Source: JBOEGW01 sp050633625 | GTDB lineage: Bacteria > Pseudomonadota > Alphaproteobacteria > Rhodobacterales > Rhodobacteraceae | Direction: 5' to 3' | Length of the DNA: 64,000 bases | Assembly (NCBI GenBank): GCA_050633625.1 | Contig: JBOEGW010000001.1 | Span: 248,001-312,000, forward strand | Shown: positions 23,003 to 31,235 of the stretch, piece after piece | Numbering within the stretch: the first letter of the stretch is position 1 | Layout: every line of letters starts with the position of its first letter | The notes under the pieces: model-generated | Database searches by the model: none | The model's input: the letters and a program-made list of their open reading frames with translations, nothing else | Told to the model about the DNA's origin: nothing | Position numbers and translations under genes: made by a program

Positions 23003-24838
23003 CTAGGCTTCCATCGCTTCAAGCTCATCAATGAAGCCAGAGATCATCCCAAGCCCCTTGTCCCAGAAGGCGGGATCAGAGGCATCAAGGCCAAAGGGTT
23101 TGAGCAGCTCGGAGTGATGCTTTGAGCCGCCTGCGCGCAGCATGTCAAAGTATTTTGCCACGAAATCATCGTCGCCTTCTTCATAAACGGCGTAGAGCGC
23201 GTTCACGAGGCCGTCACCAAAGGCATAGGCGTAGACGTAGAAGGGGGAGTGGACGAAATGTGGGATGTAGGTCCAGAAGGTTTCGTAGCCTTCCATGAAG
23301 GTGAAGGCTGGCCCGAGGCTCTCGCCTTGAACGCTCATCCACAGCGCGTTGATCTGATCGACAGTGAGTTCGCCTTGTGTGCGGCGCGCGGCGTGAAGCT
23401 TGCATTCAAAATCATAGAAGGCGATTTGGCGCACGACTGTGTTGATCATGTCCTCAACCTTGCCCGCCAAGAGCACTTTGCGCTGCTCTTGGGTTTTGGC
23501 TTCGGACAACAGTTTGCGGAAGGTCAGCATTTCGCCAAAGACCGACGCTGTTTCGGCCAATGTAAGCGGGGTTTGTGACAGAAGCTCGCCTTGGCCTGCG
23601 GCGAGAACCTGGTGTACCCCATGCCCCAGCTCATGCGCGAGAGTCATGACATCGCGCGGTTTGCCAAGGTAATTGAGCATCACATAGGGGTGCGCGTCGC
23701 TGACGGTCGGATGAGCAAAAGCACCGGGCGCTTTACCGGGTTTCACCCCTGCATCAATCCAGCCTTTGTCAAAAAACGGCGCAGCAATCTCGGCCATTTC
23801 TGGCGCAAAATCCCCATAGGCTGTCAGAACCGTGTCGCGCGCGCTCGCCCAATCGACATCGCTTGTATCCTCAAGCGGCAAGGGCGCATTGCGGTCCCAG
23901 ACTTGCAAGGTCTCAAGGCCAAGCCATTTGCGCTTCAACTCGTAATAGCGGTGCGACAACTTGGGATAGGCCTTCACAACGGCTTCGCGCAGCGCTTCGA
24001 CAACTTCGGCTTCCACGTCATTTGACAGATGGCGGCCAGTTTGCGGGGTTGGCATGTTGCGCCAGCGGTCTTCGATCTCTTTTTCCTTGGCGAGCGTGTT
24101 GTGCACCCGCGCAAAGAGTTTGGCGTTCTCGCCAAACACGCGGGCCAATTCGCGCGCGGCGGCTTCGCGGATTGAGCGGTTTTGTTCGGTGAGCAAGGTG
24201 GTGCAAGCCTCAAGAGACATGGTCTCGCCATTGACCTCAAAGGTGAGCGCGGCAGTGGTTTCATCAAACAGTTTGTTCCATGCGGCCGCGCCGACCGAAG
24301 ATTGATCGTGGAGGAATTTCTCCAGCTCATCGGACAGCTGGTAAGGGCGCATTGCGCGCAAACGATCAAACACCGGCTTATAGCGCATCAAATCGGCGTT
24401 GCTGGCGAAGTTGGCATCAAGATCAGCGTCAGGAATGCGATTGATTTCGAGGGTGAAGAACACAAGCGGCGTTGTGTAGTCGGTCACTTGCTCTTGGCAG
24501 TTTTGCAAAAACTGCGCGCGTTCACCGTCAGTCGTGATTTGGTAATAGCGCAGCCCCGCATAGGACATGAGGCGGCCCGCCAAGAGGTCGATGCTTTCAT
24601 AGGCGCGCACGCAGGCCAACAGCCCGGCCCCGTCCAGAGTGGCGAGCTTGCCTTCATAGGTCGCGGCGAAATCCGCGCAGGCCGATTTGAGCTTACTGAG
24701 ATCGGCGGCGACTTCGGGAGCATCGGGCGCCGCATAAAGGTCCGAAAGATCCCATTCCGGCAATGGCCCAAGCGCGCCCGCACCTGAGGCTTCTGTGGAC
24801 GCGTTTTGAACGGGGAAGGGCAGGGGCAAAACGGGCAT
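23003..24838 (-). CDS. pepF: M3-family oligoendopeptidase F
   Basis: A cytoplasmic zinc peptidase that cleaves short peptides. It has 611 residues from ATG 24838, which is preceded by AGGAGAGACC. The catalytic HEXXH motif is present in TLAHELGHGVHQVL (near residue 390), with the downstream ETASVFGEM segment providing the third zinc ligand. The substrate-pocket sequence GYETFWTYIPHFVHSPFYVYAYAFG near the C-terminus is typical of PepF. The gene is monocistronic or followed by the small secreted-protein gene. Confidence 0.94.
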   Translation of the reverse strand: MPVLPLPFPVQNASTEASGAGALGPLPEWDLSDLYAAPDAPEVAADLSKLKSACADFAATYEGKLATLDGAGLLACVRAYESIDLLAGRLMSYAGLRYYQITTDGERAQFLQNCQEQVTDYTTPLVFFTLEINRIPDADLDANFASNADLMRYKPVFDRLRAMRPYQLSDELEKFLHDQSSVGAAAWNKLFDETTAALTFEVNGETMSLEACTTLLTEQNRSIREAAARELARVFGENAKLFARVHNTLAKEKEIEDRWRNMPTPQTGRHLSNDVEAEVVEALREAVVKAYPKLSHRYYELKRKWLGLETLQVWDRNAPLPLEDTSDVDWASARDTVLTAYGDFAPEMAEIAAPFFDKGWIDAGVKPGKAPGAFAHPTVSDAHPYVMLNYLGKPRDVMTLAHELGHGVHQVLAAGQGELLSQTPLTLAETASVFGEMLTFRKLLSEAKTQEQRKVLLAGKVEDMINTVVRQIAFYDFECKLHAARRTQGELTVDQINALWMSVQGESLGPAFTFMEGYETFWTYIPHFVHSPFYVYAYAFGDGLVNALYAVYEEGDDDFVAKYFDMLRAGGSKHHSELLKPFGLDASDPAFWDKGLGMISGFIDELEAMEA

Positions 24839-25240
24839 GGTCTCTCCTAATGTCTGGTGCTCATGACATAGGACGCCACGCACCGCCTCACAATAGGTCT
24901 GCCCGCCTCAAGCTGGTGTTTTGCGCGGCAAAGGCAATGATGCGGCTTTGGAAACAGCTTGTCCGCGATGCTCTGGCTTGTGAAAAAGTTCGATTCGTTA
25001 AATTTGTAGGGAAGTTATGTGGCGCATTGTTCACGCCGCAAGAACAATAAGGCAAATTACGCTAAAACCGTTTATTTTTATGGCGATTATTAAGGTTAAT
25101 TTCCTTACCCATGCCCCATTGTTGCCAGATTTCAGGTGTCTAAGGGAGGTTGGAAAAATGTACTGGGGCAAACTTTAGTAAAGCGCATTTGCGCTGGGAG
25201 AGGGTCGATGATGGAACGACTCAAAGTGAGGGAAAAACGC
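24839..25240. other. Long non-coding interval upstream of the TadG-like operon
   Basis: About 400 bases with no convincing gene. The right half is AT-rich for this genome (around 24990-25110) and should contain the operon promoter. At 25158-25178 a six-codon reading frame (MYWGKL) follows a strong GGGAGG ribosome site, and a small AGCGCA/TGCGCT hairpin lies at 25182-25195. I found no complete CtrA site. Confidence 0.5.
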
Positions 25241-26935
25241 ATGAAACAGCCGGTGCACCGGAGCGTGAAACGCGCGTTCATGAAAGACGAGGATGGCTCG
25301 ATGGTCATTTTCGGGCTTTTGTTGTTTGTTTTGATGCTGACAGCGGGTGGCCTTGGTGTTGATTTCATGCGGTTTGAAGCGCAGCGTTCGCGCCTTCAAT
25401 CCACGCTTGATCGTGCCGTGTTGGCCGCGGCCAGCCTCGACCAAACCTTAGATCGCAAAGTTGTTGTGATGGATTACTTCAAGAAAGCCGGTCTTGAAGG
25501 CGCGATTTCCATGGACGATATCGACGTGATCGCGGGCTTGACCGCCTCTAGGGTCGACGCCACAGCACAGCTTGAAGTGGACGCCACCTTCCTGCGCTTT
25601 GTTGGCATTAATTCCATGTCTGCCCCGGCCACAGGTGCAGCAGAAGAAGCAGCGTCACTGACTGAAATCTCTCTGGTTGTGGATGTCTCCGGCTCGATGA
25701 CCTGGCAGTCCTACTCGGGCAACTCCAAAATGTATGAGCTGCAACAAGCTGCCAAGAAATTCACCTCGATCGTTTTGTGTAACCCAGGCGATGTCACAGC
25801 AACTGAGAACTGCGTCGTGGATAACGGCAAGGTCTCCATGTCCTTGATCCCGTATTCCGAGCAAGTTGTGCTTGGTGAAGATGTATTGCGCCATTTCAAC
25901 GTGACGCGCGAGCATGACAAACGATCTTGCGTGACCTTCTATGACGAGGATTACGACTCGATTGCCGTGAACACGACCGACGAATTGCAACGCACCGGCT
26001 ACTGGGATCCTGATCGTGGCCGCAATGACCGCGCCTATCAGAGCAATAGCCCTTGTAAGAATAATTCCTACCGTAAAGTGACCCTGCTTGAAGGGGACGT
26101 GATGGACATGCGCAACGCAATTGATGATCTTGAAGGCAGTGGCTTTACATCGATTGACCTCGGTATGAAATGGGGTGCTGCTTTCTTGGATGACGCAACC
26201 GCGCCAGTGATCCAAGGCCTCAACGCGGCCGGGACGATTGACGATGCCTATGATGACCGTCCGTTTTCCTACGATCAACGTGGCGTGGAAAAAGTCATCG
26301 TGCTCATGACCGACGGTGAGAACACCGATCAGCGGTATCTCAAGAAGGGATACCACGGCGGGATGGCGCCGATTTGGAAGGCCAACGACAAAGGTTACCT
26401 GTCGATCTATGACGCGGAAAATGAGCGCTACTGGTGGGTCACTCAGGGGAAATGGAGCGATCACGCCTATGGCACCGGCTTCTCGGAGTATTGCCGCTGG
26501 GTCTATTCATCGAACGAGCTATTTGATGACAGCGCAAGCACAACCCGCAAAGCGCGCCGCGGTGGCGGCAAAAAGAACAAGACTTGGTATTGCTCTATGG
26601 AAAGCGAAGGCTCGGGCGCGTATCAAATGCCATTCTCCGACATCTGGAAGGGCTACACGCAAGCTTGGTATGACCAGTGGAATTTCCTTGAAGACGCCGG
26701 CGGCACTTGGGGCAACGGGACCAAGAACGATCGCTTGGACCGGATTTGCACGGCGGCAAAAGCTGAGGACATCACAGTGTTCACAATCGGCTTTGAGGTG
26801 CCAAGCTATGTCCAAGACGAGCTTCGCAACTGTGCCACGGCCCCTGCGTTTAACTTCAACGTGAACGGCCTAAACATCGCGGATGCCTTTGCGACAATCG
26901 CGCGCGAAATTTCCAAACTGCGCTTGGTGAACTGA
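25241..26935 (+). CDS. TadG-like protein with von Willebrand A domain
   Basis: A surface or pilus-associated protein of 564 residues if started at ATG 25241 (GAGGGA before it); ATG 25208, after GGGAGAGGG, is an equally possible start. It begins with a positively charged segment and a single N-terminal transmembrane helix of TadE/TadG type (EDGSMVIFGLLLFVLMLTAGGLGVDFMRFEAQR), then a VWA domain with the MIDAS motif DVSGSM and VIVLMTDGENTD. The distal part contains a large insert rich in Tyr, Trp and Lys. The C-terminus (AFATIAREISKLRLVN) is typical of TadG-type VWA proteins. It leads a three-gene operon with two TadE-like genes. Confidence 0.87.
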   Translation: MKQPVHRSVKRAFMKDEDGSMVIFGLLLFVLMLTAGGLGVDFMRFEAQRSRLQSTLDRAVLAAASLDQTLDRKVVVMDYFKKAGLEGAISMDDIDVIAGLTASRVDATAQLEVDATFLRFVGINSMSAPATGAAEEAASLTEISLVVDVSGSMTWQSYSGNSKMYELQQAAKKFTSIVLCNPGDVTATENCVVDNGKVSMSLIPYSEQVVLGEDVLRHFNVTREHDKRSCVTFYDEDYDSIAVNTTDELQRTGYWDPDRGRNDRAYQSNSPCKNNSYRKVTLLEGDVMDMRNAIDDLEGSGFTSIDLGMKWGAAFLDDATAPVIQGLNAAGTIDDAYDDRPFSYDQRGVEKVIVLMTDGENTDQRYLKKGYHGGMAPIWKANDKGYLSIYDAENERYWWVTQGKWSDHAYGTGFSEYCRWVYSSNELFDDSASTTRKARRGGGKKNKTWYCSMESEGSGAYQMPFSDIWKGYTQAWYDQWNFLEDAGGTWGNGTKNDRLDRICTAAKAEDITVFTIGFEVPSYVQDELRNCATAPAFNFNVNGLNIADAFATIAREISKLRLVN

Positions 26936-26936
26936 T

Positions 26937-27476
26937 ATGAAACACGTGAGCACATTCGCCAAATACCTTGGTCGCAAACTGCGGCGCGAGGACGGGAACG
27001 CCTCGGTCGAATTCGTGATCTTGTTCCCGGCAATCATGACGATCTTCTTCTCATCCTTTGAGGTGTCGATCTACTTGTTGCGCGCAACGATGTTGGAGCG
27101 GGCGCTGGATTTGAACGTGCGTGAGCTGCGCCTTGGACGGCTGGACCCGGCAACACCGGAACAGCTCAAAAAGCAAGTATGCGACGACACGCTGATCTTT
27201 CGGGATTGCCCAAATGCGATTGCGATTGAGCTGACCACCATCAGCACCAACACCTGGGAGCTGCCTGCCGAGTCGATGGTCTGTGTGGATCGGCGCGAGG
27301 AGATTGCCCCGGCCGTGACCGTCGACTTCGGTCAGGTGAACGATTTGATGATGGTGCGCGCCTGTGCCGTGCTCGACCCATTCTTTGGCACTACCTCATT
27401 GGTCATGGACCTGCCGCTCGACCCCTCAGGTGGGTATGTGGTGGCAGCCGCCTCGACCTTCGTGAACGAACCGTAG
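26937..27476 (+). CDS. TadE-like pilus assembly protein
   Basis: A 179-residue TadE/TadG-family pseudopilin-like protein. The N-terminus has the family pattern REDGNASVEFVILFPAIMTIFFSSFEVSIYLLRATMLERAL: a short charged leader, glutamate at the fifth position of the processed form, and a hydrophobic helix. The remaining part is periplasmic with a few cysteines (VCDDTLIFRDCPNA). It starts one base after the VWA gene's stop, so the two are co-transcribed and probably act in the same envelope structure. Confidence 0.82.
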   Translation: MKHVSTFAKYLGRKLRREDGNASVEFVILFPAIMTIFFSSFEVSIYLLRATMLERALDLNVRELRLGRLDPATPEQLKKQVCDDTLIFRDCPNAIAIELTTISTNTWELPAESMVCVDRREEIAPAVTVDFGQVNDLMMVRACAVLDPFFGTTSLVMDLPLDPSGGYVVAAASTFVNEP

Positions 27477-27486
27477 GAGAACGAAC

Positions 27487-28077
27487 ATGGCGTTCATGAC
27501 ATCCCTTTTGCACCGGACCGCGCGCTTTGGCCGCGACGAGGATGCTTCGCTTTCGGTCGAGATGGTTCTGATCTTGCCGCTTTTGATCTGGGCCTTTTTG
27601 GCGACCTTCACCTTCTTTGATGTGTACCGGGCGAAAACCCTGTCTCTGAAGGCGAATTACGCGATTTCGGATTTGATCACCCGCGAAACCAATGAGATCA
27701 ATATGCAGTATATTTTGGGCGCGGAAAAGGTTTACGAATTCCTCACCCAGAGCGAGGACGATAGCTGGCTGCGCGTCACCCAAGTGCATTGCATCAAGGA
27801 ATGTGCAACGAATGGGCGCAAGTTTGTTGTGACCTTCTCGGCCGCAACGGAAGGGCAAACCACCTATACGAACAGCACAGTCATGGACGCGCTGAACCCT
27901 GTATTGCCCATGTTGGCACAAGGCGAACGGGCGGTGGTTGTGGAAACCGCGATGCGATACATGCCGCCGGTGCGCGAAAACCTGACGGGCATTGGCCCAC
28001 GCGAGTTCATCGACCTGGTTGTGACGGAGCCACGTTTTGCACCGCAGATTTGTTGGGAAGGGGCCGAGTACTGCTAA
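27487..28077 (+). CDS. TadE/TadG-like membrane protein
   Basis: A 196-residue protein with the same layout as its neighbour: a charged N-terminus, the motif DEDASLSVEMVLILPLLIWAFLATFTFFDVYRAKTLSLKANYAISDLI, and a periplasmic domain with cysteines (VHCIKECATNG, ICWEGAEYC). The start is supported by AGGAGAACGAAC. It is the last gene of the operon; paired hairpins follow at 28101-28148. No tad assembly ATPase, prepilin peptidase or secretin gene is in the window. Confidence 0.8.
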   Translation: MAFMTSLLHRTARFGRDEDASLSVEMVLILPLLIWAFLATFTFFDVYRAKTLSLKANYAISDLITRETNEINMQYILGAEKVYEFLTQSEDDSWLRVTQVHCIKECATNGRKFVVTFSAATEGQTTYTNSTVMDALNPVLPMLAQGERAVVVETAMRYMPPVRENLTGIGPREFIDLVVTEPRFAPQICWEGAEYC

Positions 28078-28100
28078 GGCAGGCCCCCCCACTACGTGAT

Positions 28101-28155
28101 CTGTGCAACCATGCACAGATGATGCGCCAAGGCTCACGCTTTGGCGCATTGTTTG
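28101..28155 (+). terminator. Double hairpin after the TadG-like operon
   Basis: Two adjacent stem-loops: CTGTGCA-ACCA-TGCACAG (28101-28118), and an 11-bp stem TGCGCCAAGGC-TCAC-GCTTTGGCGCA (28123-28148) followed by TTGTTT. The second is a probable intrinsic terminator with a weak T tract. Confidence 0.6.
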
Positions 28156-28197
28156 GAGAGAGGGGCGGACATAAGTTGATCTCAAAGGAGACACATC

Positions 28198-29109
28198 ATG
28201 TCCATTCGTCCAGTACTATCCGAGTCCAAAGCCCAACTCACAAGGGAAGGGGCGGGCGTCAAGTTGCACCGTGCCTTCGGGTTCCATGAGCCAGAGGCGT
28301 ATGATCCGTTCCTGCTGTTTGATGACTTTCGCGGCGAGATCCCTTCGGATTATCAAGCCGGGTTTCCCTGGCATCCACACCGCGGCATCGAAACCATAAC
28401 CTATGTTTTGGCTGGGGAGGTCGAACATGGCGACAGCCTTGGCAATAGGGGCGTTTTGGGCGCTGGATCTGTGCAATGGATGACCGCCGGATCAGGCATC
28501 ATGCATCAAGAAATGCCTTCGGGAAACGCCGATGGACAAATGCACGGCTTCCAACTTTGGGCCAATCTGCCCGCCAGCCTCAAAATGACAACGCCCCGGT
28601 ATCAAGACATTGAGGGCAGTGATATTCCTGAGGTCATTGATGATGACGGCACCAAGGTGCGGATCATTATAGGCGAGTTCTGGGGCAAATCCGGCCCTGT
28701 TGATGGGATCGCCGCAGAGCCACAATACCTTGATGTTTCGGTGCCCCCCGGCGTGCGCAAGACCTTCAAAATCGACACCTACCGCCACGCCTTCGCCTAT
28801 GTGTTTGCCGGAGCTGGCGCCTTTTCGGACGCGGCTATTCCACGGGGCGTTCTGCTGGAAAAAGAGGTGCGCGGCGAGGAGGTCAACATTCGTGACATGT
28901 CGGGCAACCGAACCGTTGTGCGCTTTGGCACAGGTGATGAGGTGACGGTGCAAGCGGGCGAAGAAGGGGTGCGGTTCTTGCTGATCTCAGGTGCGCCGCT
29001 GCAAGAGCCAGTGGCCTGGCATGGTCCGATCGTCATGAATACCCGCGAAGAGTTGCGCCAAGCCGTGAAAGAGCTCAACAACGGCACTTTCATTAAGCCT
29101 GCACATTAA
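28198..29109 (+). CDS. Pirin family protein
   Basis: A 303-residue bicupin of the pirin family; bacterial members include quercetin dioxygenases and redox regulators, so the exact role is open. The metal site is intact: PWHPHRGIETITYVLAGEVEHGDSLGN and GSGIMHQEMP provide the histidines and glutamate. The C-terminal cupin (FVFAGAGAFSD then LLISGAPLQEPVAWHGPIVMNTREE) is typical. The start is supported by AAAGGAGACACATC. It is a single gene ending near a REP-like element. Confidence 0.93.
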   Translation: MSIRPVLSESKAQLTREGAGVKLHRAFGFHEPEAYDPFLLFDDFRGEIPSDYQAGFPWHPHRGIETITYVLAGEVEHGDSLGNRGVLGAGSVQWMTAGSGIMHQEMPSGNADGQMHGFQLWANLPASLKMTTPRYQDIEGSDIPEVIDDDGTKVRIIIGEFWGKSGPVDGIAAEPQYLDVSVPPGVRKTFKIDTYRHAFAYVFAGAGAFSDAAIPRGVLLEKEVRGEEVNIRDMSGNRTVVRFGTGDEVTVQAGEEGVRFLLISGAPLQEPVAWHGPIVMNTREELRQAVKELNNGTFIKPAH

Positions 29110-29144
29110 ACAGCGCCAAGGACCGCATCAAGCAGCCGGCTGGG

Positions 29145-29196
29145 CTTCCTTGTTTTCCAAATACCTTTCGGGGGTCTGGGGGTGAAAAACCCCCAG
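29145..29196 (+). repeat. REP-like intergenic element, copy B
   Basis: CTTCCTTGTTTTCCAAATAC, then CTTTCGGGGGT and the perfect hairpin CTGGGGGT-GAAAA-ACCCCCAG (29176-29196). It lies between the convergent pirin and hydrolase genes and may terminate transcription. Confidence 0.6.
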
Positions 29197-29254
29197 CCAT
29201 CCGCGCGCGGTCCCATCATTCAAAAGAACAAGCCGCAAGGCCCGCCCGCAATCG

Positions 29255-30205
29255 CTATAGGTGGGCCTTGAAATGATGAATAATGCCTTGAGTCACACGT
29301 TCCCGCGTCTCAGGCACCTCCATCATCACCTCATGTTCGCCCCCCGCACAGACCTCAAGGCGCCCATTTGGCCAACGCGCCATCATGTCGCGAATGTCTG
29401 ATTGGGTGACGATGCGCTCATTGTCGCCCATGAAGGTCAGGCAAGGCAGTTTTGGCGCCGGGCTTGCCATGAGTGCGCCCGTTTCAATCAAGGAAGCGCG
29501 CAACCAGCCATTTGTCGGCCCGCCAAGTGCGAAATCTGGCACATCGGCAAGTTGCTTCTTCATATATGCGAACATCTCAGCGTCGCGGGTCAGTAGATTG
29601 TCCTCAAACGCCGCCGTCACCGTGTAACTGTTGATATCCTGCGTCGCGGCCAGCGATTTTGACCGCCCAAACAGGCACATTGTTTCGGTCATCGCGCGCG
29701 CAATCGGGCGTGGTACACCGCCCATATACATGCCCCACATGGGGGCCGAAAACGCCGCCGCACGAAACCCTAGATTCCGATGCAACGCACGCAGGGCAAT
29801 GCAGCCGCCCATAGAATGACCGATCAGGTAGTATGGTTCAGGCAAGTCAAGCGCCTGCGCCGCCTCCAGCACCGCGTCCAGATCGGCTTGGAACTCTGCA
29901 TAATCGTCAATATGGCCCAAAAGACGATTGTCACAGGCGCGATCCGCAAGCCCCTGTCCACGCCAGTCAATGGCCAGGAAATGAAAGCCAGCGCCGGTGA
30001 AACTATGCGCTTCGCGGCCATATTTCTCGATATATTCGGTACGACCGGGGCACATGATGATCGTGCCACTTGTGTTGCCCGTGTCGCCCTGCGCCGGCCA
30101 AAGCCCGATCCGAATGCGCAGATCAGCTTGGGGGGTGAGCCAATAGGCAGCGCCCCCCTCTGGCCCCTCGGCGACGTCATTGTGCAAAGGGGCCGGGGTC
30201 ATCAT
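29255..30205 (-). CDS. Alpha/beta hydrolase (monoacylglycerol lipase / lysophospholipase type)
   Basis: A 316-residue serine hydrolase of the monoglyceride-lipase branch. The nucleophile elbow is GHSMGG (YLIGHSMGGCIALRAL, near residue 130), the oxyanion region is in IIMCPGRTEYIEKYGREAHSF, and the catalytic acid and histidine fall in FMGDNERIVTQSD and CAGGEHEVMMEV. No signal peptide, so it is cytoplasmic. ATG 30205 overlaps the stop of the SCP2 gene by one base, suggesting a lipid-related two-gene operon. Confidence 0.9.
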   Translation of the reverse strand: MMTPAPLHNDVAEGPEGGAAYWLTPQADLRIRIGLWPAQGDTGNTSGTIIMCPGRTEYIEKYGREAHSFTGAGFHFLAIDWRGQGLADRACDNRLLGHIDDYAEFQADLDAVLEAAQALDLPEPYYLIGHSMGGCIALRALHRNLGFRAAAFSAPMWGMYMGGVPRPIARAMTETMCLFGRSKSLAATQDINSYTVTAAFEDNLLTRDAEMFAYMKKQLADVPDFALGGPTNGWLRASLIETGALMASPAPKLPCLTFMGDNERIVTQSDIRDMMARWPNGRLEVCAGGEHEVMMEVPETRERVTQGIIHHFKAHL

Positions 30206-30495
30206 CAGCCCAACAACCCGCCAAGACGCATCGCAACACCCATGTCACCATCCACCTTGAGCTTGCCTGTCATGAAGGCCGCTGTCGGGTTCAATTCGCC
30301 CGACATCATGTCCTGAAACACATCAGCAGAGGCGGTCAGCGTAACGTCTGCCTCATCATCAGACGCGCGCGCGCCATTCGCATCCACGATGATCGCCCCT
30401 TCGTCTTCGATCGCGAATTTTGCTGTCGCATCAAATCCGGCCCCTGACACTTTTTCGTTCAAAGCGGCAACGGCGGCGTCAATTACGTCACTCAT
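30205..30495 (-). CDS. SCP2 sterol-binding domain protein
   Basis: A 96-residue stand-alone SCP2 domain, a hydrophobic-ligand-binding fold that carries lipids or fatty acyl groups. Family-typical segments are VNEKVSGAGFDATAKFAIEDEGAIIVDANG-like strands and the C-terminal DMMSGELNPTAAFMTGKLKVDGDMGVAMRLGGLL. It is translationally coupled to the downstream lipase-like hydrolase, which suggests joint action on a lipid substrate. Confidence 0.9.
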   Translation of the reverse strand: MSDVIDAAVAALNEKVSGAGFDATAKFAIEDEGAIIVDANGARASDDEADVTLTASADVFQDMMSGELNPTAAFMTGKLKVDGDMGVAMRLGGLLG

Positions 30496-30673
30496 ATGAT
30501 GTCTCTCCTAAGTCATTGCCCCGCAGATTTGCGGGTTTTGATAGAGATTAGCAGGGGAATCGGCATCGGAAAACAACATAAAATCCGACCTGACGCGCGG
30601 GAAAGCACATGCGGCGGCGGCTGGTCGCACAAAAGTGTTCGCCGTGACGCGCGCGCGGCGTTAGAATGGGGCT

Positions 30674-31210
30674 ATGAAACGCCTGATCCTCGTCTGTGTC
30701 TTGAGCTTTTGCGCAGCTCCGCTTTTTGCGGGGTCAGAGAAGCTGGACGCGTTGTTTGAGCGACTGTTGGTGGCCGATGACGGGGGATGGCGGCCCATTG
30801 AGGATCAGATTTGGGAAGAATGGTCGCAATCTGGTTCGGCATCGGCAGATTTTTTGCTCAAACGTGGGCGCGCGGCTCTGCGCGAGGAAGATTGGGCAGT
30901 CGCGATTGATCATCTCACGGCCCTTGTGGAACTCGCGCCAGAGTTTGCCGAGGGCTACAACATGCGCGCAACGGCTTATTATAACGCCGGGCTTTACGGG
31001 CCATCCATTGAGGACATCGCGCGCACCCTCCTGCTTGAGCCGCGCCATTTTGCGGCCCTCGCCGGATTGGCGTCGATGTTTGAAGAAATGAACGATCCCG
31101 CGCGCGCTTTTGAGGCTTATCGCCGCGCGCTTGCTATACATCCGCATCAACCCGATTTAAGACAGGCCGTAGAACGCCTAGAGCCGCAGGTTTCGGGCAC
31201 GGATATTTGA
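30674..31210 (+). CDS. Secreted tetratricopeptide-repeat protein
   Basis: A 178-residue protein with a cleavable signal peptide (RLILVCVLSFCAAPLFAGS) and about three TPR units covering residues 55-165 (RGRAALREEDWAVAIDHLTALVEL, EGYNMRATAYYNAGLYGPSIEDIARTLLL, ALAGLASMFEEMNDPARAFEAYRRAL). TPRs mediate protein contacts; here in the periplasm. It ends 25 bases before the helicase gene on the same strand and could be co-transcribed. Confidence 0.85.
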   Translation: MKRLILVCVLSFCAAPLFAGSEKLDALFERLLVADDGGWRPIEDQIWEEWSQSGSASADFLLKRGRAALREEDWAVAIDHLTALVELAPEFAEGYNMRATAYYNAGLYGPSIEDIARTLLLEPRHFAALAGLASMFEEMNDPARAFEAYRRALAIHPHQPDLRQAVERLEPQVSGTDI

Positions 31211-31235
31211 CCCAAGGCCGAACAGGGAGGCCACT

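Noticed and set aside
25085..25110. CtrA-like TTAA repeats upstream of the TadG-like operon
   Set aside because: Spacing does not match TTAA-N7-TTAA on either strand.
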